Positions 1-13,135 of a stretch of DNA of 64,000 bases are shown here, piece by piece. The stretch's first letter is position 1; each line of letters starts with the position of its first letter. The notes beneath the pieces are model-generated. The model worked only from the letters and a program-made list of their open reading frames with translations. It was not told the DNA's origin and made no database searches. A program made the position numbers and the translations under genes. Source of the stretch: Ichthyophonus hoferi (Eukaryota > Opisthokonta > Ichthyosporea > Ichthyophonida > Ichthyophonidae); NCBI GenBank assembly GCA_002751075.1, contig NAOQ01000167.1, forward strand, positions 34,103-98,102, given 5' to 3'.

Positions 1-37
<37 letters not shown>
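1..37. repeat. (TA)n microsatellite
   Basis: A pure TA dinucleotide run at the left window edge; its true length is cut by the edge. Confidence 0.95.
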
Positions 38-43
<6 letters not shown>

Positions 44-358
44 GTATGAAAATATATGGATGGCTATATCTATATTTGTAGGGGAAGAGCAGGAGATAAT
101 GCAAACAAACCAATAAAAAAGCAATAGAAAAATAAGGTTTGGACTAATTAAATTAATCTTAGATGGAATTTGTTTCCACTCCCTAAACTCTATTAGGACC
201 AGTTGTATATTCTACGTGTATAGCTTACAATCTTTATGCACATCATAAATCGACGTCTTTGTATAATAAAGCACAAGCTTTAAAAATAAATTAATACATA
301 TATATTATATACTCGCATAGGATTCAAAAATTCTAATTCACGCCGTATATATATATAA

Positions 359-680
359 CTTAACTCAACTTAACAGAACAGAATATAGCAACGTAACATA
401 ATATTACATAGCATAGCATATCATAACTTAACTTAATTTAACTTAACTTAAATAACATAACATAACATAACACAACACAATATATCATAATATAACATAA
501 CACAATACAACATAGCATAACTTAACTTAACTTAACTTAACACAACATAATATAACACAGCATAGCATAACATAACATAGCATAACATAACATAATATAA
601 CGCAACATAACGTAGCAAACATAACATAACATAACATAATAGAATATAAAACAACACAACTTAACATAACAGAATATACC
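359..680. repeat. Degenerate ATAAC/TTAAC pentamer satellite
   Basis: About 320 bases built almost entirely from variants of a five-base unit (ATAAC, TTAAC, ACAAC, ATAGC), with runs of cttaa/cataa in register. It ends directly against the inverted EIF2B1 copy that begins near 688. Confidence 0.85.
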
Positions 681-687
681 ATAACAA

Positions 688-1043
688 GTTTCAAGTTTAC
701 GTTACTGAGTCTAGACCAGACTGCTCAGGGTATGTGCTGTCTGTTCAGGGGATTAGGAGGGATATATATAATTATGTTTCTTTGCAATGATTTGACTCGA
801 TAACATTTTTTTACAAAGACTGTAGGATGGCACTACATATTTCTAATCGTATGTACATCAATTACCTGATAGATTGAGAGATAAGAGATAGTAGAGGAAA
901 GAAACAGGGGAAGGGGGTGATGATAAGTGGACCAAATAGGGAGGGGACGTAGGAGCTATATAAGAAAAAGAATGGTATGAGAAAAGGGAGAGAAGGCAGA
1001 GGAATTGTGTCCCACCAAAACTGAAACTGAACTCGTGATCCTG
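688..1043 (+). repeat. Inverted copy of EIF2B1 exon 5 end plus intron
   Basis: This segment on the plus strand reads like the minus strand of 4209-4567, at roughly 95% identity by eye with a few small indels. It contains the last third of EIF2B1 exon 5 (encoding [11 protein letters not shown]), the splice donor (ggtatgtg) and about 300 bases of the following intron. Differences inside the exon part are synonymous (tat/tac, agg/aga, tct/tca). It has no acceptor and no neighbouring exons, so it is a duplicated fragment, not a second gene. Confidence 0.85.
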
Positions 1044-2556
1044 TTGTATAATATGCATAAAAATAGTCATAAATTAAATCAAATCATTACTCTAGGATAG
1101 ACAATTTAATAGCCCTTTTGATTAATTAAGGAATTAACAATCATATTATCAAGCAAACTGTACATAGAGTGTGCTATATTTGGAAGTATCAAAGGGTTCT
1201 GTCTGTGGCAGGACAGGTCTTTTCTTTTCCTGCCCTCATAATTTTCAAGCTGAAAAAATTGTACATCTGTGCTATATTATTTGTTTTTATAATACCACAA
1301 CTTAGGAGAGATTAATAAAAATTTAATTTTAACATATTGTTGATACTTTTATGCATGACTTGGCTGAAGGTTAGCAGAGCATAACATTCAAGCTTGCACA
1401 CTTCCCATGTCAAATAACGCCATTTATGGTCTACCCAATTTAATAATCTCACTCAAAAATATATTACTTACTACACATAATTACCAATTGAAACTACAAT
1501 ATTTTTTAATAATCTCAGTATTTACTGGGATTCAACGTAACCCTTGATAGGATTTGCTACGTTCATAAGAGATATAATTGGTGCATGATTAGTTATAAAA
1601 ATTATATGACTAAATAAACAACTGAACATCGTGTAAACTTCTAAATTAAGTAGACATTATAGTACACAAAATGACAATGCTTCTAAATATATAACTACAT
1701 ACATAGATAGATGATAGGTAGCTCCCAAGGTATATAAACAGATAAATCTAATTCGGTAAACACAACTATATATGCATTATAAAAGGAGAGTTTTCTGTTC
1801 TGATAAACTTTTTAGATGCTCAATTAGGCAATCGAAAATCCATGTTAAACCAAGCATATGCACCAGCCATTATATGTAGACTTAAGATATTGCAATACTC
1901 TGCATGGATTCGTTTTTATTATCCAATAAGCATGTGCTTTAAAACCTTATGGCACTAGACTCTTTGAGGAAAATAACACCAGGAATACTCTCGATTATCA
2001 CATACATGCAAACTTTAACCAACAAATGAGAATTCATCCTTATCTTCTATAAAAACAATTCACTACATTACTCCACAGTAACACAGCATAATCTCTTCAC
2101 AAAATTAAGGCCTTATAAATACATATAAGCGACTGAAAAATCAAAGTCAAGAAATTCTTTCATTGATTCGTCATGATTTTCCCAAATAGGCCATTATGGC
2201 CATGGCACAAAATTCAAACAAGGTCAGAGATATGTATATTGACCATGAGATTAGATCATTAATCCAAACAGCACTTAAAATCAATCTCTAATCAGTGTTC
2301 TAGTAAAAAAATACGTACTATGGTTATTAATAAATTACTCTTATAAAGCAAATAGTAATATAGTATGTAGTAGAATGGAGACAATACCCACTAGAACCGT
2401 TTTTCCACTTCTATCATACACTAGACTGCAGTTGTATAAATGAAAATAGGTAAGTGTGCGTAATGATCTAAACAAGTTTGTATGAAGGCGTGTGTATGCC
2501 TGAACATAAAACAAATCAGTGTGCATGCAGATAGATAAAAATATATAAATGTTGAG

Positions 2557-5500
2557 CTATTGATATAGCTGGATTAGCTCGTCACTGACGGCTGATGGAG
2601 TTAGAACGCCAAGATCGGTAAACAGTAGAGTAATGTACTGGGGAGGTGTGAAGTCGGCGTATGGGTTGTAAAACTGAACAAAGCATCCAAGGGTTAGTAT
2701 ATTATTGGGCTTAGAGGGCACTGGATAAAATGGTATATATAGTGCAAGTATGTAAGCAGGTAATAATGTATTATGTATGTATAATAGATAATTATCAAAC
2801 TCAATACTAAAAAACCTACTTGCGCCAGGTAATAGATATAGAAATATCAACAGTAGTTTAACAACTACAATCTTTAGCCCAAGCACAGAGTAAACAAATA
2901 CATATAAAATTCACACACCTGCAATGGGTTTTCTGGGTTGACGTCTACGTCCGAGGTTGACTGTTCGGGAATGAATTGGAAGCTATCGGCTAGGTCCCTG
3001 CTCCTAGGAATATCTATTTGCTTTATAGGAAACAGGCTGGAATATGCAAAAAAAATAAGTGATTGACAGAGAGTAAAACATGTCGCTATTAGACCAACAA
3101 AATAATATATATTAATAACATTCATAGAGCCTCATCTACTGGATTAACAAAGCAATGGAGTATATATATATATATGTCCGTATGCGTGTAAAGGACAAAA
3201 CAAAAGGGGAAACTAGATAATTAAATATATGACACCATGCATAGTACAAATTGAAAAGAAACACCCATATGACCACCTATCTCCCTACAATATCTCCATC
3301 TGGATCACCCACAGTGAGCAACACAAGACTTACCGTGCAAATTTGAAACTCTCTGCTACAGCATAAAAAGGCTTTTTAGCCATGTGTGCTGCAAGGGCTA
3401 AGTTGTGTGTGCCCACCTATCGCGCAAAAAATACACCCAAACCATATCAGAATGTATTTGAATGCATCTGTGCTTGTATCATTATTAACACAAGGACCTA
3501 CATAAAGCTATAAATTACATTTCATTTCCATTGTCAGCCAGTTCTTTTATTTTTTTGTCTACATTTGTGCATTTTCCTTCAGTACCTTATCATCTCGATC
3601 TATTTTCTTACATATGTATCCCTCTGCATTCGTGCATGCATGTATATCACAATGCGACCTACAAACACTTTCTCTCTACCTCCACACTGCCATGTTTCTC
3701 AGCATACATGCACAACATTCCAATCTAAAGTAATCTACTATATACAGCTGTCTTACCTTATTAATAACTCCACCGTTCTCAACAATGCCCTCTGCACCAA
3801 CCACTACCAGATCTACTCTCTCCATCACAGCCCCAACGGCTGCATCCACCACCATTGTCACTGGAATACCGCCAGCTCTTAAGGTGTCTGCAATATAATA
3901 GCTGCAGGGAAATAGGAAAAAGCAATAATGCGGGTCATTAGAATGTGTACAAGTGCGTGTATGTCCTCGCATGAATATAATGACTAGACATTAGGACTTA
4001 ACTCTAAGTATACATACAGATAAAACGATTGCTATACCCTTATCTCTATTAAGAGTTTCGGAGCTTCGTTTTTTACATAGCCAGAAAAAAAGTCATGGGA
4101 AATGGTTCGCCCATATATGTATGTCTATTAATTGAGTATCTAATGTATAAGTTTTTATCTATACAAAAGGCTTATAAAACAAGAGCCCGAATGAAACAAT
4201 ATATATAGCAGGATCACGAGTTCAGTTTCAGTTTTGGTGGGACACAATTCCTCTGCCTTCTCTCCCTTTTCTCATATACCATGTTTTTCCTTACATATAT
4301 AGCTCCTACGTCCCCTCCCTATTTGGTCCACTTATCATCACCCCCTTCCCCTGTTTCTTTCCTCTACTATCTCTTGTCTCTCAATCTATCATGTAATTGA
4401 TGTACATACGATTAGAAATATGTAGTACCATCCTACAGTCTTTGTAAAAAAAATGCTATCGAGTGAAATCATTGCAAACAAACACAATTATATATCTCTC
4501 TCCTAATCCCCTGAACAGACAGCACATACCCAGAGCAGTCTGGCCTAGACTCAGTAACATAAACTTGGAACTGTTTTGTTTCGGCTGCCTTTAGAAGGAG
4601 TTGAGCAACAACACGTGATCGCGCATGTGTAAGAATAATCTGCGAGTAACCCACATATATAAGTAAGAAAAATGGGGGATGGGCAAGATTGAGTAGTAGA
4701 GAATAAAAGAAAAGAGCCGAATAATAGTAAATGAGCGTATGTGGGTGTTATCATCTCTATGCATGGTAAGGTAATGCATCATTATGAGTAGATATAGCAG
4801 TGTATATATAAATACTAGTGCGACGACATGTTGGCATGTACTGTAATGCAAATTAGCATATGTGCATCTCGGCTAATATATATACGGGAATGCATATAAA
4901 TGTCAACTAATCATATAGGTTATTGCGCCCACCACAAGCATATCCGTGAATATAAACACAAACATGGGTATGTACATATATGCACATACAGATAGATGTC
5001 AACCCAAGACCAAACAATCATAAGAACACTCATATTTATCCCCGGCACACAGTATAAAACCAACCACTCACCGCTCCGTCTTTAATGAATGGATTTCCAA
5101 CATTGGCTATAACATCTCGACTGTGATTGGCGTTCTTCACAAATTGGCTGCCACGCTCAAAAATAACTTTCTTGCATTCGCTGATATCCTGAGAGATGAT
5201 TGGGTGTTATACCCTCTATTTTATCACCGTTTATCACAGCATTGTCACAAAATATTTTCAATTTCTCTCGCGCCATATATATCTATCATACTATATCAAT
5301 ATTATATCATGCCATACCATATCATATTAAATCGCAATCATATTATAATATATCATATCATAGCATAACTCGTTACAAAGTCCATTTCGGCCATTCATAA
5401 TAATGCATGATGAGTGCAGTGAAACATTTATGATGTTATATAGACTGTAGGGAAGAGAAAATTAAAAATTAAAATAACTACTTTAACAAGAAAAGAAAAA

Positions 5501-7503
5501 GAAAAAATGATAAGATAGGTAAGAGTCCACAAGATAAATATAAAATGTAGTGCTCCATTTATAATTACCTATAAAAAAAAACAATGATAACTTATGATAA
5601 CTATCTAATTAGAGAAAAGAAAGAAAGAAAATGTATAAGAAAGCGTAAAAAAAAGAAAAGGACAAGAGAAAGAGGAATACCTGAACGTTAAGGAAGCCAG
5701 ATCGGGTAACAAAGCGCATAAAAAGCTCACATCCAGAGGCCAAAGACACAATGTGCTCAGGGGCATGTGTAGTTAATTCCTTTACCATGCGAGTCATGTT
5801 CTGACGGATCTCCATGATGGTTGTGGCTATGTATGCGTGAGAGAGTATAGAGTGTAAGTGTGTATGGTAGGATGAGAAGAATGATAGTATAATGGTATGA
5901 ATCTACGTGAATTGTATGGATAGTGAGGCAATAGAAAGAGAAAAGGACCTATGAACGAAGAGGTTATGAGAAGGGATATCTATAAAATAAATAAAGCTAA
6001 GGTGATAGAAAACGTGCACTGTTTTCATTAAGAGTATATACCAATGCGTATGAAGAATATATCCTGGTGTATGGCAATGGATACATAAAGTAATAAAAAG
6101 AAAAAATGAAAGGATATATTGCATTCGTGCAATAAGCTCTATGTACCCTGGAGCAGATCTCAAGTATTCATATTGACACCTATATAATGCACATATAGAA
6201 GAATAATTATTTGTGTGTGTGCATGTATATACATTGACGAGTGGTTTATTGTATTCAATACCATGTTATGTGCCATTCACTTCACTCAAAAGAAACAGGA
6301 TAATATTCTATACACATACCCCCCCGCCCCATCATCCGAAACAACAGAACGAAAGATTAGTTGTATGCCAAATCAAAATTAAAACCAATTTAAAATGTAA
6401 AGTTTGATTTTAAAATTTTAAAATGGTTTTAATTTTAATAGATATGCGCGCACAGATTAAATATATCTCATCTGGTGTACTAATATGTAAGAATATTATT
6501 CTTAGAAGTAGCACCCAGTCATACTAGAACACATAAATACACGCAACTAAAATACAAATTATAAAATCACCAACCCTCTGTAGTCTCAATGAATTTAATA
6601 ATAGCCTGAACTGCTGCCACGGCTGTGGGTGTATCAGGATCATTCTTGAGGTTACTTTGGAATGCTTTCACCAGCGCTGTGTTGTATATAAAGATTAGAT
6701 TAGATTTTTGCACGTGTGGCTCTGTGTATGCTAGGGTTTGATGTATGTTTATTTAAAAGCAAAATACAAGGAAAGATTGAAAGTAGATGGAACAATCAAA
6801 GAGGGTCAAATTGGATAATAACAACGGGTGTGTTTAGGGGGAGAGGAGGGAGGAGGAGTAGGGAAGTGTGCAAGAAAACTGTGTACAAGTAAATAAAGAG
6901 AAGAATGAGTATGACTGTTTGAGGTAGGAAGATACTGAAGGATGAAGAAAGGGAGAAGTAGGAAAATAAAAAGAAGAAGGGAATATATAAAGTTTATTGA
7001 ACAAAAACAATGGATATGATAATGTAACTTAGAGAATGACATAAAATGAGAAGAGAGATAATAGCCTGTGAAGCAAGAGGCATGTATGACAATGCAGAAA
7101 AGCATATATATTTATCAATATATAAACCAAAAAAGTAATAAGGATTGAGTTTTTTTATTAAGTGTGTGCGGTTAAACCTCTGTGTGTAGGGGCATGGCCA
7201 ATGGTTGGATATCTAACCGGATTGAACGAGACACGATTTAAAACATACTCCTACTAGGAAAAGCAATGAAGTTTTACTTGTGACATCAAAACCAAATGGT
7301 ATATATAAATTTAAAATATATATATATTCAACAATAGCCATGTTGCACATTTGAAGGAAACCCAATTCTTCTCTGCACAATTCATTATGAGCTTCCATAA
7401 AAAGTCAAGTCGTACTGTAGAAAACCGTAACAAAAACAAGAACATCGGCTGCTGCATAAAAAAACCAACCTGAGAGGCCGTCTGTATCTACTACTGTCTC
7501 CAT
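2557..7503 (-). CDS. EIF2B1: Translation initiation factor eIF2B subunit alpha
   Basis: Regulatory alpha subunit of the eIF2B guanine-nucleotide exchange factor, which recharges eIF2 with GTP in the cytosol and senses phosphorylated eIF2. Nine exons join in phase on the minus strand: 7503-7470, 6676-6575, 5826-5681, 5188-5072, 4639-4530, 3901-3757, 3416-3334, 3036-2919, 2673-2557. They give 323 residues; the human protein has 305. The start is the ATG at 7503, opening [11 protein letters not shown]. Family hallmarks are [30 protein letters not shown], the [17 protein letters not shown] segment, [12 protein letters not shown] and the C-terminal [18 protein letters not shown], all near-identical to animal EIF2B1. 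The beta and delta subunits share the fold but not this C-terminus. Introns are 300-1100 bp. Part of exon 5 and its donor is duplicated in inverted orientation at 688-1043. Confidence 0.95.
4209..4567 (-). repeat. Parental partner of the inverted duplication
   Basis: Spans the 3' part of EIF2B1 exon 5, its donor and the start of intron 5. It matches 688-1043 in reverse orientation. The two arms are about 3.2 kb apart, so they could pair as a large inverted repeat. Confidence 0.85.
6374..6438. repeat. AT-rich inverted repeat in EIF2B1 intron 2
   Basis: The arms read aaaattaaaaccaatttaa and its near-complement ttaaaatggttttaatttt, separated by about 25 bases. It lies just 3' of exon 2 in transcript direction. 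It can form a long A-U hairpin; no function is inferred. Confidence 0.6.
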
Positions 7504-10500
7504 TTTTTATTGTCCAGCTTTCAATACTTATTTACTTGCTTTACTACAACAGCATCAACATACAATCACAATTGTATATGTACCAGTGTTTATTGATAAT
7601 GGAGTATGAGAGCAGCCATATGACACATCGGCGCGACATCGCAAGAAATGTACTATTGCATTGGATATTTGATTTATTTTCATGGGATATCTTAATATTT
7701 CATCTGCAAGATAAACGGTGTGAAATGCCTGATAATTGTATTTTAACTTGTATAATTTCAGTATTTAGTGCAACAAAATATATGCCAACGCAACCAGATT
7801 TTTTTTTTTTTATGCATGTTACATGTTATATGTTAGTCTGTTAACTAAGTAAGTGTAATGATAATTGACTGTGTAACCGTATCTGACATTGGCGTTATAT
7901 CCCAGAGAAATACATTATTTCATCAAATATTTTCTATATTTTCATGGGATCCGGCCATATTTTATCCAAAACAATATAGTGTAAGTCTAATAAACGATAT
8001 TTATTCCTATTTTCATGTTTTCTTTCGGTCCAGTTAAATAAAATAAGGGAATTTTGAGGTTATTACATTAGGTTGGAAGTCCCGTTAGATTGCTTTCCCT
8101 TAACACTGTACAAGGTTACTCGGTTGAGCGTAGCTTTTTGACTTCACGTATCGTGAACACTTTGGAAGCGTACTATTACTGCATAAAAGCATAATAATAC
8201 TACAGTTGTCTAAGTAGTAATATTTTTGTACTTTTGATTTTGGTAAATGTTTATTAAGATTTCTACGACAGGTGGCTGCCTAGGTCAAAGCTGAACGAGT
8301 AAGTGCTCTCTGAGTCTTTGTTAGTATTAAGGAATAGGCTAGATATAGTCTATATAACCCTAGGCTGTGTGTACAGTATTTTACTATATTTACAAAATCA
8401 TAATGCAAGAATAGACTCATAACTTAGGGAAGTAGTAACGGTTTACTGATGAAAAGCATATTAGTTGCAATCTATAAAGGCAATCAATATATAAATTTAC
8501 GTTGGAGACATGCTGATAAATACTAATATGCAAGCATAATATGGTTTATTTAAGGGTAATCACTACATTAACATTTTTTTTTGTTTTTTCCGTTGTTCAA
8601 AATGTTTCTACAATCTTGAACGAGTCTTGGTAAATTATGTATTATATAATAACTCTCCATTCATTTCAGTACTTCTTGACATTTTAAAAATTGCATATAC
8701 TGTATATTTACTATAAAGAACAATACCGAGACCCGATTTTTTTTTAGTTTTCTTCACATTGGTAATTGTTTGTTAACGTATAACGCGTAAGAAAATGCAT
8801 ATTCGTTTAGGAAAATATCAAAGCTAGTAATATGGGAAGCCCTTGATTAACTAATTAATACGCTATAATAATCATTTGAATGTATGATTTGATTACTTTC
8901 ATCAAAGGCCTGTCTCTAATGTAAAAAAACAGTTATGTGCATTGATCTCATAAAAGTATGAATATTTATAAAATAAAACCAATTGTTCTAAAGAGTTGAT
9001 TAATTTCTTTTAAATTTTCATTCAAATGTCATCGATGTCCCACGTTACAGCCAAGGAATTCATTAAAGCCCATATTCCGCACATATTGATTCCTAAATTC
9101 TTGCTAACAAAGCTATCGAAAATTTTGGCACCTAACAGTTGAGGTAGGCATATATTGAACATTCGAAAAGTCGCTATATATATATATATTATAGCACTGC
9201 ATCTACACCGTTTCTCCTATATTCCATTGAAAGGCTTTGTTGTGTGGCTTATGATCATTTCAGTGGTCATATTTAAAATACATTTTATTTTTAATAAAAC
9301 TTCCAACTCAACTATATCCCATATTAGTTTGATAACTGTAGAAAGTATAGGATATTATTATATGTACTATCATCCGTCGAGGTGGGACTGGACTCTTAAC
9401 AAAATGAAAATACCATATTAAGGGCGACTATTCTATTTAGGTTAGAATCCATGACTATATTGAAGGAAACAGGACTTATGGAATCTAGAATATCTAAGGT
9501 ATAAAAGCTGGGGTAGGAATATGCCCGTCACTGGCGACATCGCTGGTTATATGACTGCGTGTAGGCAACAGGGGTTAGTTATAAGGAAGTAGAGTTGGCT
9601 TGTGCCTGGATAATAAGCGGCTTACCCTGCCGTGGTCTTTTATATTTGAAAATTATTCAACGTAAAAAAATGCTTGACTTGCACCTAATTGATTATTATC
9701 GAGTTTTTCTTTAAATACTTATGTAATATTTTGTAGGTTTTTTCACTTCACACCATTGCCAGCATTTCAACATATCTAAATGAAGGCTTATATACATTCT
9801 ACGTGTTCAAGCAATGTGTATTGACTTAATAGGCATTGACAGGAATCCATATTGAGGTATGGATTCACAGGGATGACGGATGTAAGGTAGTACCGCCATA
9901 TATAAATGTTCAAGGTAATATATACTTATAATATTGGAAAAGTTTAATGAGCCTATAATTGTCTTTACAAACAAAGCAAATAATTGTACAGTTTACATTA
10001 TTGATAAGCGGACCCCAATATTATAAAAACATTGTGAGTGGGCAGAAAAGTGTATAGGAAAATGTGTAAAGTAGTGTATAGTTAAATGTAATCTGTATCC
10101 ATTTGAGCCAGCACAACTATATATAAGTATGTGATCATAAGCATGAAAGCATCAAAACAAATACGTAGGTGTAAGTATGCTTAATTATAATGGCGTATAT
10201 ATATGTGAAGAATGGATTTATATATGTTGGTGATTATAAGAATAGAAAATGTGTTGGTATATGTGCAAATAGGTTGTGAAAGCCATACCGCCCTAATGCA
10301 TTAGATTTGTTCTCCAAAATAGTGACATTCATCACCCTTGTTTTTGGATACCCATTGTGCTGTTGACAGTCACATTTCTAAACGTAGTTGTCAACTTATA
10401 TGAAGTTGGAGTCCCCCTGGAATATTAATTAACAATTAGTGCGAAGTTAAAAAAGAAAAGTATTATTCAATCTAAAGTAGAATTTCAACGTGTATAATAA

Positions 10501-11628
10501 AATTCAAATTCCTTACGTAATTATGAACTACAATACAATAATAAAATCTCAGTGGTCCTATCCACAATCTTACTCCGATGGTGCCATTACCATTGTAATA
10601 TTCATGCCCAGGTAGCACACATTCAAATTTTATACATTAACTACAACTAATTCAAGGATCTCCGCGTACACTAAATATGCAGAAAGCGAGACAAATTAGT
10701 AATCAACTATATTTGCATACTTACATTTTCCACTCAGTCTGTCGAGGTGAGACCACGTGCTTGTTTATAATACCTCTCTATTATAAATATATACTGATCA
10801 GTGATTGAGTCTTTGAGCAGTCAAATAGAATACTGATCAATTACTATAATAATTTTTTCTAAAATTATGTCTTTTTATTAAAAATGCTTGCCATAGTTCA
10901 TAATGTTACTATTTATCTGAACATTTATGTGTATTTGTGTAGATATATGTGGTAATGGACGTTAAAATTTAGTAAATACAGTGTGATAGTTAATATCATT
11001 TAAAAGGGAGAAAGAAAACAGTAAGATAAGATAAATAGTTGCACCGATTTCATAGGTGAAGCTTTAGGACGCAGAAAACTCAATCTTTTGGTATCAACCC
11101 ATTCTGTGAGGGGAGGGGCAAAGGGTTACATAGCTATAATTAAATTTTATGTACTGCATTTCTTACTTGTTTTATAAAGAGGGTATACTTTAAATGTGTA
11201 TTTGGGAAGAGTGGTTATTAATAATAGGTTAATAAACAATATAATATGAAAAGCTTGCACCAGCAACCACACGTGGTAACCTTTATCTACTTATTGCCGA
11301 ACATATAGGTGACTATGTCCAATGATGAATAATATTTGTGAATAAACTAAATAGTTTCAACTTGACCAAGGGTTACCATTATATTATTAAACTCAACCAA
11401 TCGGCCTGACTATTAAATAACCAGTTAAACTGTTACCCTTCCTTGCCTGACCCTCTCCTTTTATGATTTACTATCAGTGCATTTTTACATCTCCAAATTC
11501 AACTTGGTGTGCTTTTATGCCACTTTTTGCTTTTGTCATTCTTTTTAGTGGTATTGTTCTACTTCAAATGTCAAACATATCCCATCTGATCATTGCTTTT
11601 CATAGTAATCTAGTTTTATATAATGATA

Positions 11629-11802
11629 TCACCCAATCTCCTCTTTATCCACCACATGACAGTCATAATTACCCGGTGGCATATTCATGTTTGGTCGTGG
11701 TACTGAGGGGCCAAATGACTTCTCTCGCTTATTACATTTAGCGTCGGTACCAGGGGGTTTACCGTGATTAGTAATAGGATCGAGGAGAGTTTTGGGTAGA
11801 AT
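11629..11802 (-). CDS. Candidate terminal exon, PG-rich motif
   Basis: A 57-residue open stretch on the minus strand follows an atatag acceptor and ends at a TGA. Its composition is unlike the AT-driven frames around it: Pro, Gly, Asn and Lys rich, with TNHGKPPGTDAK and SFGPSVPRPNMNMPPGNYD. The FGPSxPRP...PPGNYD pattern is reminiscent of sperm-tail PG-rich (SHIPPO/STPG) repeats, which read roughly GPGxY. One unit is too little to assign the family. The phase-0 acceptor matches the phase-0 donor of the candidate exon at 12522-12618. It could be the last exon of the unrecognised gene to its right or belong to a separate gene. Confidence 0.35.
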   Translation of the reverse strand: MLPKTLLDPITNHGKPPGTDAKCNKREKSFGPSVPRPNMNMPPGNYDCHVVDKEEIG

Positions 11803-12521
11803 CTATATATCAAGGTGCAGGTTAGATGGGGAAAGAAATATATATATATTGATTAAAGGTTACATATGTTAATAGATAGCTCTTGTTACTAAGTGCTTGC
11901 ACTATAAACTTGTCATTGTATCCATTATTCTTAAAGAGAAAACAATTCGTGTCTTGGTCTGTTCAATCATTCTTCTTTTCTATCCTCCCAAACACATACA
12001 TCTATATATATAGCTCACTCAGGCTGTACACATAATTGTACCAACGACAATATTCTATACCTTTACTTATATTCCGTACATATTTATCTACTTTAGTTGT
12101 TTAAACAGGTGCAACTAAGCCCTGCATCTTGTTGGATAATGAAATGCTAACTGGAAAATGAAGACTGAGGGAAGATTGTAAGCGAGCTACATCATCCAAT
12201 AATGTATGATCGTGTTTCTTCACATAATATTGTGCCCTTGAGCTTGTTACTTGTCGTTGTTTTAAAACAAATTATTTATTGCATATCCATTTGCATAAGG
12301 ACAAATGCAAGCACATCACAATACATATGTTTATATTCGAGGGTTAGTATCTCTACTTCTCCTTCTGTACCATTGCACATTTTCTCTTTCAATATAAGCG
12401 TGGACCTATTAAAGTATTTTTTATATTAAAACATTTTTGATTAAAGTGTAATTACCTTCATATATATTGCATACTAAAGTACTAAAAAACTAAATATTGC
12501 AAAATTTTAAATAAAAAATAC

Positions 12522-12618
12522 CATAGAAGGACTTTCCAAAGACGTCCTTGACTCTGCATTACTCATCGGGCTTCTTTTTGATGAGTGGAACAACTGCATT
12601 CCTAGTACTGGCTCTTGA
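12522..12618 (-). CDS. Candidate internal exon
   Basis: Minus-strand 97-nt stretch bounded by a good acceptor (taaccag) and a donor (tatg|gtattt). One frame is open throughout, reading QEPVLGMQLFHSSKRSPM then SNAESRTSLESPSM. It ends in phase 0, compatible with the exon at 11629-11802. A second frame would instead end in a stop after VVPLIKKKPDE, making it a terminal exon. Which frame is used depends on the exon before it, which is unresolved. Confidence 0.35.
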
Positions 12619-13135
12619 CTGGTTATACATATATCAATATTCATAAGAAAAGAAACAAAATGGATATAGAGGGACGAGACTGGCTAAATGGAAGACCTGA
12701 AGCAAATAAGAAAGAAAACAGAAAGACCAAAAACAATATATATATGGAAATGGTTGGAAAAGATGTAAGCGGCGAGGATTAGTGGAAACAAAGAACATTT
12801 ATTAGGAAACAAAATATGTGGCTGAAAAGTAAGAAATTGACATGTTGGGGTGCCTTTGGAACTTGCTTTTTGAAATCTTTCCTTGCACATTAGCCTATGA
12901 ATTACTGTGACATACCTTTTTTCTACACGTTAAGAATTATAAAGAAGAATCAGCACATACATATCTCATATTCACTATCATCCTGTCACAGAGCACATAT
13001 ATTATCATGACTGTATTAGATACACAGAAATATTCACCATCCAAAACTCCCATTGTTACATGTTGCTAAATTACATAAATTGATGAATGGGAAAGGAAAA
13101 GGGGAAGCAGAGGAAAACCCACGCTGTCTGTGTAC

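Larger units (their letters stand above)
1..2556. other. Gene-free flank downstream of EIF2B1
   Basis: No exon with supported splice sites or family similarity is visible here on either strand. The segment opens with a (TA)n run, holds a degenerate pentamer satellite at about 359-680 and an inverted copy of EIF2B1 intron/exon sequence at 688-1043, and is otherwise AT-rich unique DNA. It lies 3' of EIF2B1, whose stop codon is at 2557-2559, so the 3' UTR of that gene should occupy the right-hand part. Confidence 0.6.
7504..13135. other. Gene-poor region with isolated candidate exons
   Basis: About 5.6 kb of AT-rich DNA upstream of EIF2B1. The only coding-like stretches are the minus-strand candidates at 11629-11802 and 12522-12618, listed separately. 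Open frames at 9155-9421 (+) and 11463-11741 (+) have hydrophobic, composition-driven translations and no splice context. The EIF2B1 promoter should lie just above 7503. Confidence 0.5.

Noticed and set aside
11463-11741. Plus-strand 92-codon open frame
   Set aside because: The translation is composition-driven and hydrophobic. The opposite strand has a more coding-like frame over the same bases.
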